Assembly (NCBI GenBank): GCA_024643255.1
Contig: JAHENF010000006.1
Location: 37,085-101,084, forward strand
Direction: 5' to 3'
DNA from: Ilumatobacteraceae bacterium
GTDB lineage: Bacteria; Actinomycetota; Acidimicrobiia; Acidimicrobiales; Ilumatobacteraceae
DNA: 64,000 bases
In this document: positions 17,687 to 25,917 of the stretch, in pieces
Layout of the letters: each line of letters begins with the position of its first letter
How positions within the stretch are numbered: the first letter of the stretch is position 1
Notes under the pieces: generated by a model
Told to the model about the DNA's origin: nothing
What the model saw: the letters and a program-made list of their open reading frames with translations, nothing else
Databases searched by the model: none
Made by a program: the position numbers and the translations under genes

Positions 17687-18931
17687 ATGGACTTCGAGAT
17701 CCCCGCCGACATCCAAGACACGCTCGATCAGATCGACGCCTTCATCGACGCGGAGATCAGGCCGCTCGAATTGCAGGACGACAACATCCGGTTCTTCGAC
17801 CATCGCCGCGAATGGGCGCGCACCGACTTCGACAACGACGGTGTGCCCCGAGCCGACTGGGAGGCGTTGCTGCGCGAGATGCGGCGGCGCGCCGACGAGG
17901 CCGGGTGGCTGCGCCTCGCGCTGCCGGCCGAGTTCGGCGGCCAGGACGCGAGCAACCTCAAGATGGCGATCATCCGCGAGCATCTCGCCGCGAAGGGGCT
18001 CGGTCTGCACAACGACCTCCAGAACGAGTCGTCGATCGTGGGCAACTTTCCGACGGTGCTGATGATGCGGGACTTCGGCACCGAGCAGCAGAAGATCGAC
18101 TGGATGCCCGGCTTCCTCGACGGGACGCGCCGCCTCGCGTTCGGCCTCACCGAACCGAACCACGGCAGCGATGCGACCTACATGGAGACCACCGCCGTCC
18201 GCGACGGTGACGAATGGATCATCAGCGGCATGAAGCGTTGGAACTCGGGGCTCCATCACGCCACCCACGACATCATCTTCGCCCGCACGTCCGGCGAGCC
18301 GGGGAGCCCGAAGGGCATCAGTGCGTTTCTGGTGCCGACCGATGCGCCCGGGTTCCAGGTCGAGTTCTTCTGGTGGACGTTCAACATGCCCACCGACCAT
18401 GCAGAAGTGAGCCTCACCGACGTTCGTGTCGGCGCCGATGCACTGTTCGGCGAGGTCGACCGGGGCCTGGAGCTGGCCCAGCACTTCGTGCACGAGAATC
18501 GCATCCGTCAGGCCGCCTCGTCGCTCGGGGCTGCGCAGTTCTGCATCAACGAGGCGGTCGCCTACGCCAACAGTCGCACCACATGGGGCAAGAAGCTGTC
18601 GGTCAACCAGGGCATCCAGTTCCCCCTCGTCGAGCTGCACACCGAAGCGGCCATGTTGCGCCAGCTCGTCAGGTACACCGCCACGATGCTCGACACGAAG
18701 CACCACATGGAGGTCACCCATCTCGTGGCGATGTGCAACTACCGCGCCAACCGTCTCGCGTGCGATGCCGCCGATCGGGCGATGCAGACCTGTGGTGGCG
18801 TCGGGTATTCCCGCCACATGCCGTTCGAGCACATCTACCGCCACCACCGCCGGTACCGCATCACCGAGGGATCCGAGGAGATCCAGATGCGCAAGGTCGG
18901 CCAGCACCTGTTCGGCTTCGGCCGCAGCTGA
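17687..18931 (+). CDS. Acyl-CoA dehydrogenase
   Basis: A 414-residue FAD-dependent acyl-CoA dehydrogenase that introduces an alpha,beta double bond and passes electrons to an electron-transfer flavoprotein. The middle-domain FAD motif is AFGLTEPNHGSDA; the C-terminal helical domain contains QTCGGVGYSRHMPFEHIYRHHRRYRITEG in pieces (for example CGGVGYS). The position of the usual catalytic glutamate is not obvious by eye in this branch. The etfA/etfB-like genes at 37.7-41.1 kb could be its electron acceptors. It converges on the antiporter gene, with about 50 bases between stops. Confidence 0.9.
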   Translation: MDFEIPADIQDTLDQIDAFIDAEIRPLELQDDNIRFFDHRREWARTDFDNDGVPRADWEALLREMRRRADEAGWLRLALPAEFGGQDASNLKMAIIREHLAAKGLGLHNDLQNESSIVGNFPTVLMMRDFGTEQQKIDWMPGFLDGTRRLAFGLTEPNHGSDATYMETTAVRDGDEWIISGMKRWNSGLHHATHDIIFARTSGEPGSPKGISAFLVPTDAPGFQVEFFWWTFNMPTDHAEVSLTDVRVGADALFGEVDRGLELAQHFVHENRIRQAASSLGAAQFCINEAVAYANSRTTWGKKLSVNQGIQFPLVELHTEAAMLRQLVRYTATMLDTKHHMEVTHLVAMCNYRANRLACDAADRAMQTCGGVGYSRHMPFEHIYRHHRRYRITEGSEEIQMRKVGQHLFGFGRS

Positions 18932-18979
18932 GCGCGCAGACGCGGCCGAGACGCCGCGTGGGTGATCAGACCCGTCGGC

Positions 18980-20842
18980 TCACGGTGCCGGGCGTTGCGC
19001 TCCGGTTGGATTCGTGTCCTCGTGGGCGGCGATGTCGTCGTCGAGTTGCTTGAGCAGCGACGGCGCTGCCAATCCGATCACGTCACCCTCGGTCGGGAGC
19101 GGATCGTTGCGGCACAGGAATGACATGCGCCCCTCGGCGACGCGGACCATCGGAATGAAGAGATCGGCCTCGACTGCCGCTGTCACGATGTTGCTGCTCC
19201 GCGCGCCGCGGACCCGCCAGCCCTGGCGGGAGTGTTCGTCGAGGGTCGAGTAGGTCAGCCCCTCGATGCCGATGATCCGCCCGAGGTGCTCCTCGGGCAC
19301 CGCCGAATCACCGGCGCGGCGCTTCTCCGGGGCCAGCTGGAAGACCTCTCGGCGGCCGAAGACGCGGGCAAATCGGGCCGTCGCCAACGCGTTGGCCTCG
19401 TCGTTCGAGGTGAACGCGAGGAGCCGACCGATGCCGCGCAGATCGAGGGCGTGGCTCGCCTCCTCCGACAGCACGCTCATGCGCCGTGCCGGGAGACCCG
19501 CAGCGATGGCTCTGGTCACGTTGTACGGATCGGTGTCGACCAGCAGCGTCTTGATGTTGCGCTTGTCGAGCTCGGTGCCGAGTCCACGCCCCACGGCGTG
19601 CGAGCCCGCGATGAGGACGCCGTTCGCCTGCGCTTCGGCGAGCCCGAGCCAGCGGGCGGCCGGGCCGGCGAAGAATCCGTAGACGACGATCGTGCCGATG
19701 ATCACCAGGAACACGATCGGCACGATCTTCGAGGCGTCGGGGACGTTCTCCTCCTCGAGTCGGATCGCGAAGATCGCCGAGACCGCGGCAGCCACGATTC
19801 CGCGCGGTGCCATCGTCATGAGGAACATCCGCTCGCGCCAGTTCAACGACGTACGAACGGTCGCGACCAGCACCGAAAGCGGTCGCGCGACCAACACCAA
19901 CACCGCGACGAAACCGATCGCCGGGACGAGCACGTCCTTGAGCGCGTCGGCCTGGATGCGCGCTGCCAGGAGGATGAACAGCACCGAGATCAGGAGCGTC
20001 CGGAGGCTCTCGTTGAACTCGAGGACCTGACGGATGGTCGAACTCTCATGGCGGGCGAGGTAGATGCCGAGCACCGTGACGGCGAGCAGCCCGGCCTCCT
20101 CCTGCACCTGGTTCGCGGCGACGAACGACGCCACGACGAATGCGAACGTGACCGGGACCGCCAGCTGGTCGGGGATCAGGAACCGGCGCAGTGCCGTGTC
20201 GAGCGCCAGCGCGGCGGCCAAACCGAGGCCGGCACCGGCGACGATCGTGAGCAGGAGCACGCCGATCAACCTCGTGACGGCCTCGTCGGGCGCGTCGGTG
20301 ACCACGATCTCGAACGCGAGCAGCGCGCCGGTGGCCCCGATCGGGTCGATCAGCACACCCTCTGCACGAAGAATCGGTCCCGTCGTGCCGGTCGGTCGAA
20401 CGAAACGCAGCAGCGGCCCGACGACGGTGGGTCCGGTCACGACCAGTACGGCGCCGAGCACCAGCGCCGCCTCGTTCGAGATCCCGAAGATCTCGCGGGC
20501 GCTGAACCAGGCGACGAGGAACGTCACCACGGCGCCGAAGGTGATCAACCGTCGAACGACGGTGCCGGTTGATCGCAGCTCGCGAGGCGGGAGGTCGAGG
20601 CCGCCTTCGAAGAGGATGACGGCGACCGCCAGCGACACCAACGGAAAGAGGGTTCCGCCGAGGAGCTCGTCGGGATCGACGATGCCCGTCACGGGACCGA
20701 GGAGCAGGCCAGCGAGCAGCAGCGCGATGATCGAGGGGATCTGTGTGCGCCAGGCCAGCCACTGAGCGAGCATGCCCGCGCCGAGAATCAGTGCCAGGGC
20801 TGGTCCGACCGCAGTGTCGCCGGCAGCGAGGATTGCCGTCAT
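18980..20842 (-). CDS. Sodium/proton antiporter (CPA1) with C-terminal RCK/TrkA-N domain
   Basis: A 620-residue monovalent cation/proton antiporter. The first 400 or so residues contain about twelve membrane segments, including GPTVVGPLLRFVRP and the LIDPIGATGALLAFE helix with its conserved Asp. The C-terminal half is cytosolic with a Rossmann-like RCK/TrkA-N domain (VLIAGSHAVGRGLGTEL, then LLVDTDPYNV), which in such proteins senses nucleotides or pH. It likely exports Na+ or K+ for pH and salt homeostasis. The ATG at 20842 gives a normal membrane start (MTAILAAGD). It is divergent from the hydrolase-OsmC gene across about 100 bases. Confidence 0.9.
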   Translation of the reverse strand: MTAILAAGDTAVGPALALILGAGMLAQWLAWRTQIPSIIALLLAGLLLGPVTGIVDPDELLGGTLFPLVSLAVAVILFEGGLDLPPRELRSTGTVVRRLITFGAVVTFLVAWFSAREIFGISNEAALVLGAVLVVTGPTVVGPLLRFVRPTGTTGPILRAEGVLIDPIGATGALLAFEIVVTDAPDEAVTRLIGVLLLTIVAGAGLGLAAALALDTALRRFLIPDQLAVPVTFAFVVASFVAANQVQEEAGLLAVTVLGIYLARHESSTIRQVLEFNESLRTLLISVLFILLAARIQADALKDVLVPAIGFVAVLVLVARPLSVLVATVRTSLNWRERMFLMTMAPRGIVAAAVSAIFAIRLEEENVPDASKIVPIVFLVIIGTIVVYGFFAGPAARWLGLAEAQANGVLIAGSHAVGRGLGTELDKRNIKTLLVDTDPYNVTRAIAAGLPARRMSVLSEEASHALDLRGIGRLLAFTSNDEANALATARFARVFGRREVFQLAPEKRRAGDSAVPEEHLGRIIGIEGLTYSTLDEHSRQGWRVRGARSSNIVTAAVEADLFIPMVRVAEGRMSFLCRNDPLPTEGDVIGLAAPSLLKQLDDDIAAHEDTNPTGAQRPAP

Positions 20843-20944
20843 GGTCGGCCGATGGTCTGGTCGACGGGGTGCATCCGAGGCGATGGTAGTGCGCAGCGGC
20901 CGCACGCCGAAGACCCCGAGCGGCAAGTCGGGTACCTTGCCGAC

Positions 20945-22201
20945 ATGGGTGCACGCATCGAACGGATCACGTTTCCCGGAAGCCAAGGTGCACAACTCGC
21001 GGCTCGATTGGACCTCCCGGCAGGCCCACCGCGTGCGTTTGCGTTGTTTGCTCACTGCTTCACGTGTGGCAAGGACATCCACGCGGCGTCCCGGATCGCC
21101 AACGCGCTCACCGATGTGGGATACGGCGTGTTGCGCTTCGACTTCACCGGGCTGGGCATGAGCGAGGGCGAATTCGCCAACACCAACTTCACGTCGAACA
21201 CCGACGACCTCGTCGCCGCTGCCGACTGGCTGCGTGACAACCATCGAGCCCCGCAAGTGCTCATCGGTCACTCGCTCGGCGGTGCTGCGGTCCTGGCGAT
21301 CGCCGAGTTGATTCCCGAGGCGCGGGCGATTGCGACCATCGGCGCGCCGTCGAGCCCCGAACACGTCACCGGGGTGTTCTCGTCGTCGCTCGACGAGATC
21401 GAGTCGACAGGGGCGGCCGAGGTGCAGCTCGCAGGCCGGACGTTCACGATTCGCCGGCAGTTCGTCGACGATCTCCGCAATCACGTGGTCACCGAGCGGG
21501 TCGCCACGATGAAGAAGGCGTTGCTCGTGCTGCATTCACCGATCGACAACACGGTGGGCATCGACAACGCTGCGGAGATCTTCCTCGCCGCCCGGCATCC
21601 GAAGAACTTCGTGTCGCTCGACGGCGCCGACCACTTGCTGTCGGTGTTCCCGGATGCGGCGTTCGCGGCATCGATGATCGGAGCGTTCGCCAATCGGTAC
21701 ATCGTCGACGAGAGTGGCGCGCTCGATGCTCCCCGCGCCACCGCACCGGTGGTGGTCGCCGAGACGAGCCAGGGGGCCTTCCTCAACCACGTCGTCGTGG
21801 GGAGCCATCGCCTGCTCGCCGACGAGCCCGAATCGGTTGGGGGATACGACGCCGGTCCGTCACCGTACGACTTCCTCGGCATCGCCCTCGGCGCCTGCAC
21901 GTCGATGACGTTGCGCATGTATGCCGACCGCAAGCAACTCCCGCTCGATCAGGTGACCGTGGAGGTCAGCCACGGGAAAGTGCACGCCGACGACTGCGAC
22001 GAGTGCGCCGCCAACGAGCATCTGGACGGTCGCAGCGGAATGATCGACCGGTTCGAACGCGTGCTCCACATCGCCGGCGACGACCTCACGGACGCCGACC
22101 TGGCCAAGCTGCTCGAGATCGCCGACAAGTGCCCGGTGCACCGCACGCTCGGGTCGGCGAGCGCCGTCGTCACCCGCCTCGCCGATCACGTCCACGACTG
22201 A
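20945..22201 (+). CDS. Alpha/beta-hydrolase - OsmC fusion protein
   Basis: A 418-residue two-domain protein. Residues 1-250 are an alpha/beta-hydrolase with nucleophile S110 in IGHSLGG and SPIDNTVGID and GADHLL near the acid and histidine positions. Residues about 265-418 are an OsmC-like peroxiredoxin with both reactive cysteines, C318 (LGACTSM) and C396 (DKCPVH). OsmC proteins reduce organic hydroperoxides, so the fusion may first deacylate and then reduce lipid peroxides; that coupling is inferred. This domain pair is known from other bacteria. Start ATG at 20945. The gene is followed at once by a repeat cluster. Confidence 0.9.
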   Translation: MGARIERITFPGSQGAQLAARLDLPAGPPRAFALFAHCFTCGKDIHAASRIANALTDVGYGVLRFDFTGLGMSEGEFANTNFTSNTDDLVAAADWLRDNHRAPQVLIGHSLGGAAVLAIAELIPEARAIATIGAPSSPEHVTGVFSSSLDEIESTGAAEVQLAGRTFTIRRQFVDDLRNHVVTERVATMKKALLVLHSPIDNTVGIDNAAEIFLAARHPKNFVSLDGADHLLSVFPDAAFAASMIGAFANRYIVDESGALDAPRATAPVVVAETSQGAFLNHVVVGSHRLLADEPESVGGYDAGPSPYDFLGIALGACTSMTLRMYADRKQLPLDQVTVEVSHGKVHADDCDECAANEHLDGRSGMIDRFERVLHIAGDDLTDADLAKLLEIADKCPVHRTLGSASAVVTRLADHVHD

Positions 22202-22203
22202 AT

Positions 22204-22334
22204 CTCATCGTCCGCCGCGATCACCCCGCTGCGATGAGGTTTCAGATCACCTGTCGGGCAGGAAACTCATCGTCCGCCGCGATCACCCCGCTGCGATGAG
22301 GTTCACGGCCACCTGTTGCGCCGGAAGCTCATCG
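22204..22334. repeat. 41-nt hairpin repeat (family B), two units
   Basis: Two 41-nt units at 22232-22272 and 22294-22334, each opening CGATGAG and closing CTCATCG, separated by a 21-nt spacer that also appears before the first unit, after a solitary CTCATCG at 22204. Period is 62 bases. The cluster fills the gap between two convergent genes, and the last CTCATCG contains the BrkB-like stop codon. Related units occur at 41837 and 49881. Confidence 0.85.
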
Positions 22335-23222
22335 CTGGGCGGGGGCGGTGTTCGCGTCGGCGCCGAGCGGGTCGACGCGATCGAGTGACCCCTCACGATG
22401 TCGCACCAGTGCGGCGTTCAGTTCGGCGCTCATGATCGTGACGATCGCCAGCAGGCTGAGCCAGGTGACCAGGCCCAGCACGACGGCGAACTGGCCGTAG
22501 GTGTCACTTGCGTTCTTCGTGATCCGCATCACGATGTCGGTGCCGAAGCGTTGGATCAGGGTGTAGGCGATCCCGGCGGTGACCGCACCGGGCCAGATGT
22601 CGCGCCAGGTCGGCTCGGCCGCGGTGAGGAAGCGGAGCATCGCCGCCAGCATCGAGATGTTGATCGCCACCGTCGCGACCGCGAGCACGATGCGCCCGGC
22701 GAGCGGAAGATCGGCCGCCTTGACGATCGTGCTGATCGTGAGGCTGGCGATCTGAGCCGCGCCGATGAACACCAGTCCGAGCACGGCCTTGCCGCGCTGC
22801 TTCGGCATGGCGTCGCGGTGGTCGACGTCGATCTCCCAGACGTCGTCGAACGCCCCCTGCATCGCGACGAAGGCCTTCGTGGCGCTCCACAGGGCGGTCG
22901 CGAGGCCGGCGATCAAGACCCACACGCTCCCGCTGAGTGACGCCGGGTCGTTCTGGAGTTGCTGACCCAGCACCGGGATGTCGGCGAGGGCACCGTTGAT
23001 GATCCGTTCCTGCAATTCCTGGTTGTCCTTCAGGACGAGCCCCAGGATGGTGGTTGCCGCCAGCATCAACGGGAAGATCGACAGGAAGCCGAAGAACGCC
23101 AGCACCGACGCGTTGCGTCCGGAGATGTGTCGGCGCCATCCGTCGAGTGTGTCGACGGCCACCTCGATCGCCGGATGTTTCGCGCGTAGGTCCAGCATCC
23201 GCTCGCTCGTCGTCCACGCCAT
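22329..23222 (-). CDS. YihY/BrkB-family inner-membrane protein
   Basis: A 297-residue integral membrane protein of the YihY/YhjD/BrkB family with about six membrane segments, starting after a soluble N-terminal stretch at residue 38 or so (ASVLAFFGFLSIFPLMLAA). The conserved FPLML and W-x-ATKA regions are present. Once called RNase BN by mistake, the family has no settled function; lipid or solute transport across the inner membrane is suspected. The C-terminus is Ala/Asp-rich and short. The ung gene lies immediately upstream on the same strand, three bases from its start. The stop codon falls inside a repeat unit. Confidence 0.88.
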   Translation of the reverse strand: MAWTTSERMLDLRAKHPAIEVAVDTLDGWRRHISGRNASVLAFFGFLSIFPLMLAATTILGLVLKDNQELQERIINGALADIPVLGQQLQNDPASLSGSVWVLIAGLATALWSATKAFVAMQGAFDDVWEIDVDHRDAMPKQRGKAVLGLVFIGAAQIASLTISTIVKAADLPLAGRIVLAVATVAINISMLAAMLRFLTAAEPTWRDIWPGAVTAGIAYTLIQRFGTDIVMRITKNASDTYGQFAVVLGLVTWLSLLAIVTIMSAELNAALVRHREGSLDRVDPLGADANTAPAQR

Positions 23223-23225
23223 GGC

Positions 23226-23900
23226 CTACATCCTTCCCGAACCGTCGAGATTCCAGTCGATCGGTTCGCGTCCGGCCGCCACGAGTGCCGCATTCGCCCG
23301 GCTGAACGGCTTGCTCCCGAAGAAGCCGTTGTGCGCCGACAGTGGTGACGGATGCGCCGACTCGATCACGATATGCCTCGAATCGATCAGCTCCCGTTTA
23401 CGCCGGGCGGAGTTGCCCCACAGGATGAACACCACCGGCTCGGGCTTGGCGCCCACGATGCCGATGACGTGGTCGGTGAACGTCTCCCAACCGTGTTTCT
23501 GGTGCGATGCGGCCTCGCCGGCGCGGACGGTGAGTGTCGTGTTGAGCAACAACACGCCGTTGCGTGCCCACGCCTCGAGGTTGCCGTGATCGGGAATCGT
23601 CAGACCGAGATCGTCGTGCAGCTCCTTGTGCACGTTGACGAGCGACGGCGGGACGCGGACTCCCGGGCGCACGGAGAAGCACAGCCCATGCGCCTGCTGC
23701 GGCCCGTGATAGGGATCCTGGCCGAGGATGACAGCGCGCGTGTCGGCGTACGACGTCAGGTGCAGCGCGGCAAACACGTCGTCGGGCGGCGGGTACACGG
23801 TGTGCGTGCGTCGCTCGTCGGCGACGAACGCTTGGAGTTCGTTCCAGTACGGCTGGTCGAACTGATCGCGCAACAGCGGATTCCAGTCGGTCTTCGGCAT
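23226..23900 (-). CDS. ung: Uracil-DNA glycosylase (family 1)
   Basis: A 224-residue family 1 uracil-DNA glycosylase that excises uracil from DNA to start base-excision repair. The catalytic water-activating D62 sits in GQDPYHGP, the uracil-binding segment is GVLLLNTTLTV and the catalytic H183 is in SAHPSPLSAHNGFFGSKPFS. All family signatures are intact and length is normal. ATG start at 23900. It is probably cotranscribed with the downstream BrkB-like gene and is divergent from the PLP-enzyme gene with only 17 bases between starts. Confidence 0.96.
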   Translation of the reverse strand: MPKTDWNPLLRDQFDQPYWNELQAFVADERRTHTVYPPPDDVFAALHLTSYADTRAVILGQDPYHGPQQAHGLCFSVRPGVRVPPSLVNVHKELHDDLGLTIPDHGNLEAWARNGVLLLNTTLTVRAGEAASHQKHGWETFTDHVIGIVGAKPEPVVFILWGNSARRKRELIDSRHIVIESAHPSPLSAHNGFFGSKPFSRANAALVAAGREPIDWNLDGSGRM

Positions 23901-23917
23901 CGACTCAATTGCCTAGC

Positions 23918-24934
23918 ATGAAGGTTGTGTTCGATCATCTCGAACGAGCTCGGCTCGCAACGCTGCCCACGGCCCTCGAAGCGGGCCCGAACCTCGGTGG
24001 AGGAACTCGGCTGTGGGTGAAACGTGACGACCTGACCGGGCTCGGTGGCGGCGGGAACAAGGCGCGCAAGCTCGAGTTCCTCTGCGGCGACGCGCTCGCC
24101 GCAGGCGCCGGGGCGCTGGTCACGGTCGGTGCGGCACAGTCGAACCACTGTCGGATGACCGCGGCCGCCGGCGCTCGCCTCGGCCTCGAGGTGCACCTGG
24201 TGCTGTCCGGCGACCGTCTCGAGACCATCGCGGGGAATCAGTTGTTGTCGATGCTCTTCGGCGCCCAGCTGCATTTCACGGGCGCCGAGGAGAGCCATTG
24301 GGGTGAGTTGGAGATGGCGCGCGAAGCGTTGACGGAGCAGCTCGACGTCGAGGGTCTCGCGCCGTATGCGATCCCCATCGGCGGCAGCACGGCGGTCGGA
24401 GCGCTGGGCTATGCCGCGGCGTTCATCGAGATGCTCGACCAGTTCGATGCCGCCGGCATCGTCCCGAGTCACATCGTGTTCACCTCGTCGAGCGGCGGCA
24501 CGCATGCCGGTCTGCTCGCCGGCCGGGCCGCAGCGGCGCACGGCGGTCGCCGGGTTCCGGACGTGGTCGCGATCGGGGTGGCCAAAGGGGTCAACATCGG
24601 CCGTCCGGACATCGCCGAACTCGCCAATCACACGCTGACCCTGATGGGGTCGACGGCGATCGTCGCGCACGAGGACGTCGAGGTCGACACCCGCTGGATG
24701 GGCGACGACTACGCCGTGCCCACGCCGGCCGCCGACGCCGCGATCCACTGGGCGGCTCGCACCGGAGGCTGGTTGCTCGACCGGACGTACTCGGGCAAGG
24801 GGTGCGCGGGCCTGCTCGGCCTCGCTGCGGAGGGCCGATTCGGCACCGACGTCGTCTTCATCCACACGGGCGGGTGGCCGGCGCTCTTCGCTCCCGGTGG
24901 AGTTCCGCCAGAGCCCGCCGGAGGCGCCCGGTAA
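23918..24934 (+). CDS. PLP-dependent D-cysteine desulfhydrase / ACC-deaminase-like enzyme
   Basis: A 338-residue fold-type II PLP enzyme of the D-cysteine desulfhydrase/1-aminocyclopropane-1-carboxylate deaminase family. The PLP lysine is in GLGGGGNKARKLEFL, followed by the VGAAQSNHCR substrate loop and the phosphate-binding SSSGGTHAG. It would deaminate a D-amino acid (D-cysteine) or ACC to a keto acid and ammonia; the sequence alone does not separate these. ATG 23918 is preferred over an in-frame TTG at 23909. An oxygenase gene follows ten bases after its stop on the same strand. Confidence 0.87.
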   Translation: MKVVFDHLERARLATLPTALEAGPNLGGGTRLWVKRDDLTGLGGGGNKARKLEFLCGDALAAGAGALVTVGAAQSNHCRMTAAAGARLGLEVHLVLSGDRLETIAGNQLLSMLFGAQLHFTGAEESHWGELEMAREALTEQLDVEGLAPYAIPIGGSTAVGALGYAAAFIEMLDQFDAAGIVPSHIVFTSSSGGTHAGLLAGRAAAAHGGRRVPDVVAIGVAKGVNIGRPDIAELANHTLTLMGSTAIVAHEDVEVDTRWMGDDYAVPTPAADAAIHWAARTGGWLLDRTYSGKGCAGLLGLAAEGRFGTDVVFIHTGGWPALFAPGGVPPEPAGGAR

Positions 24935-24944
24935 CGTTGCGACG

Positions 24945-25913
24945 ATGAGCGATCAGATCCTCGACGTCGACCTGCTGGCATTCGAACGCTCCACCGGTCT
25001 GGCGCGCCGCGCCGTCGTCGACGGGGTGCGGCGCAGCCTCGAGACCGGCTTCGTGTACACGAGCCACGATCTCTCCGAGGATCTGCTCGACACCACCTAC
25101 GCCATGTTGAAGACCTTCTTCGAGTTGGCGCCCGAGGAGAAGCAGCGATTCGTGGCACCCGGCGCCAACGGCCAGACCGGGTACACCGGGCTGCTCGTCG
25201 AGACCGCGGCGTCGAGCGACAAGCCCGATTGGAAGGAGATGCTGAACTGGTCGGCACCGATCGCCGCCGGGCATCCGCTCAAGCGGAAGTTCTCCACTGC
25301 GTACCCCGACCAACTCCTGCCCGAGGCCGCCGTGCCCGGCATCACCGAGGTGCTGTACCGGTTTCACGAGTCGATTGCCGACCTACAGCGTCGCTTCCTC
25401 CGCGTGATCGCCGAGGGCATCGGGTGTCACGAGACGTTCTTCGACGACATGGTCGCCGAGGGTCCGACGTTGACCCGAGCGATTCGTTACCCAGCGATGT
25501 CCGACCTGGGCGAGGACGGCCACGTCTGGGCGGCAGAACACGGCGACATCAACCTGATCACGGCGCTGCCACGGGCGACGGCGCCGGGTCTGCAGGTGAA
25601 GGTCGGCGACGATTGGGTCGATGCGACGCCGCCAGACGATGCGGTCATCATCAACACCGGGATCATGCTCGAGCGGCTCACCAACGGCGTGATTCCGATC
25701 GGCTGGCATCGAGTAGTCGCAGCGCCGGGCTACGAGGGCGAGCGCTACAGCGTCGTGCAGTTCTGCCACCCACGCCCATGGACCGTCCTGGCTCCGGTGC
25801 CGTCGTGCTGCACCGATGAGCACCCGCAGCGTTTCGCCGCGATGAGCGCGGCGGATGCACTCGATGAGGTGCTCTACGAGATCAACCTCGTGGAAACCGC
25901 TCGACGCGTCTGA
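24945..25913 (+). CDS. 2-oxoglutarate/Fe(II)-dependent oxygenase (isopenicillin-N-synthase-like)
   Basis: A 322-residue non-haem iron oxygenase. The facial triad is complete: H199-x-D201 in AAEHGDINL and H255 in IGWHRVV, with R267 (ERYSV) placed to bind 2-oxoglutarate. The N-terminal DIOX_N-like part begins DVDLLAFE and includes TGFVYTSHDL. The substrate is unknown. It lies ten bases after the PLP enzyme gene, so both may act on one amino-acid-like compound; this is inference. It converges on the secreted-protein gene, with four bases between stops. Confidence 0.88.
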   Translation: MSDQILDVDLLAFERSTGLARRAVVDGVRRSLETGFVYTSHDLSEDLLDTTYAMLKTFFELAPEEKQRFVAPGANGQTGYTGLLVETAASSDKPDWKEMLNWSAPIAAGHPLKRKFSTAYPDQLLPEAAVPGITEVLYRFHESIADLQRRFLRVIAEGIGCHETFFDDMVAEGPTLTRAIRYPAMSDLGEDGHVWAAEHGDINLITALPRATAPGLQVKVGDDWVDATPPDDAVIINTGIMLERLTNGVIPIGWHRVVAAPGYEGERYSVVQFCHPRPWTVLAPVPSCCTDEHPQRFAAMSAADALDEVLYEINLVETARRV

Positions 25914-25917
25914 GCGG

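Noticed and set aside
18980..18994. Extra copy of the 29-nt CGGTGCCGG repeat
   Set aside because: Only CACGGTGCCGGG matches, it lacks the arms and lies in antiporter coding sequence.
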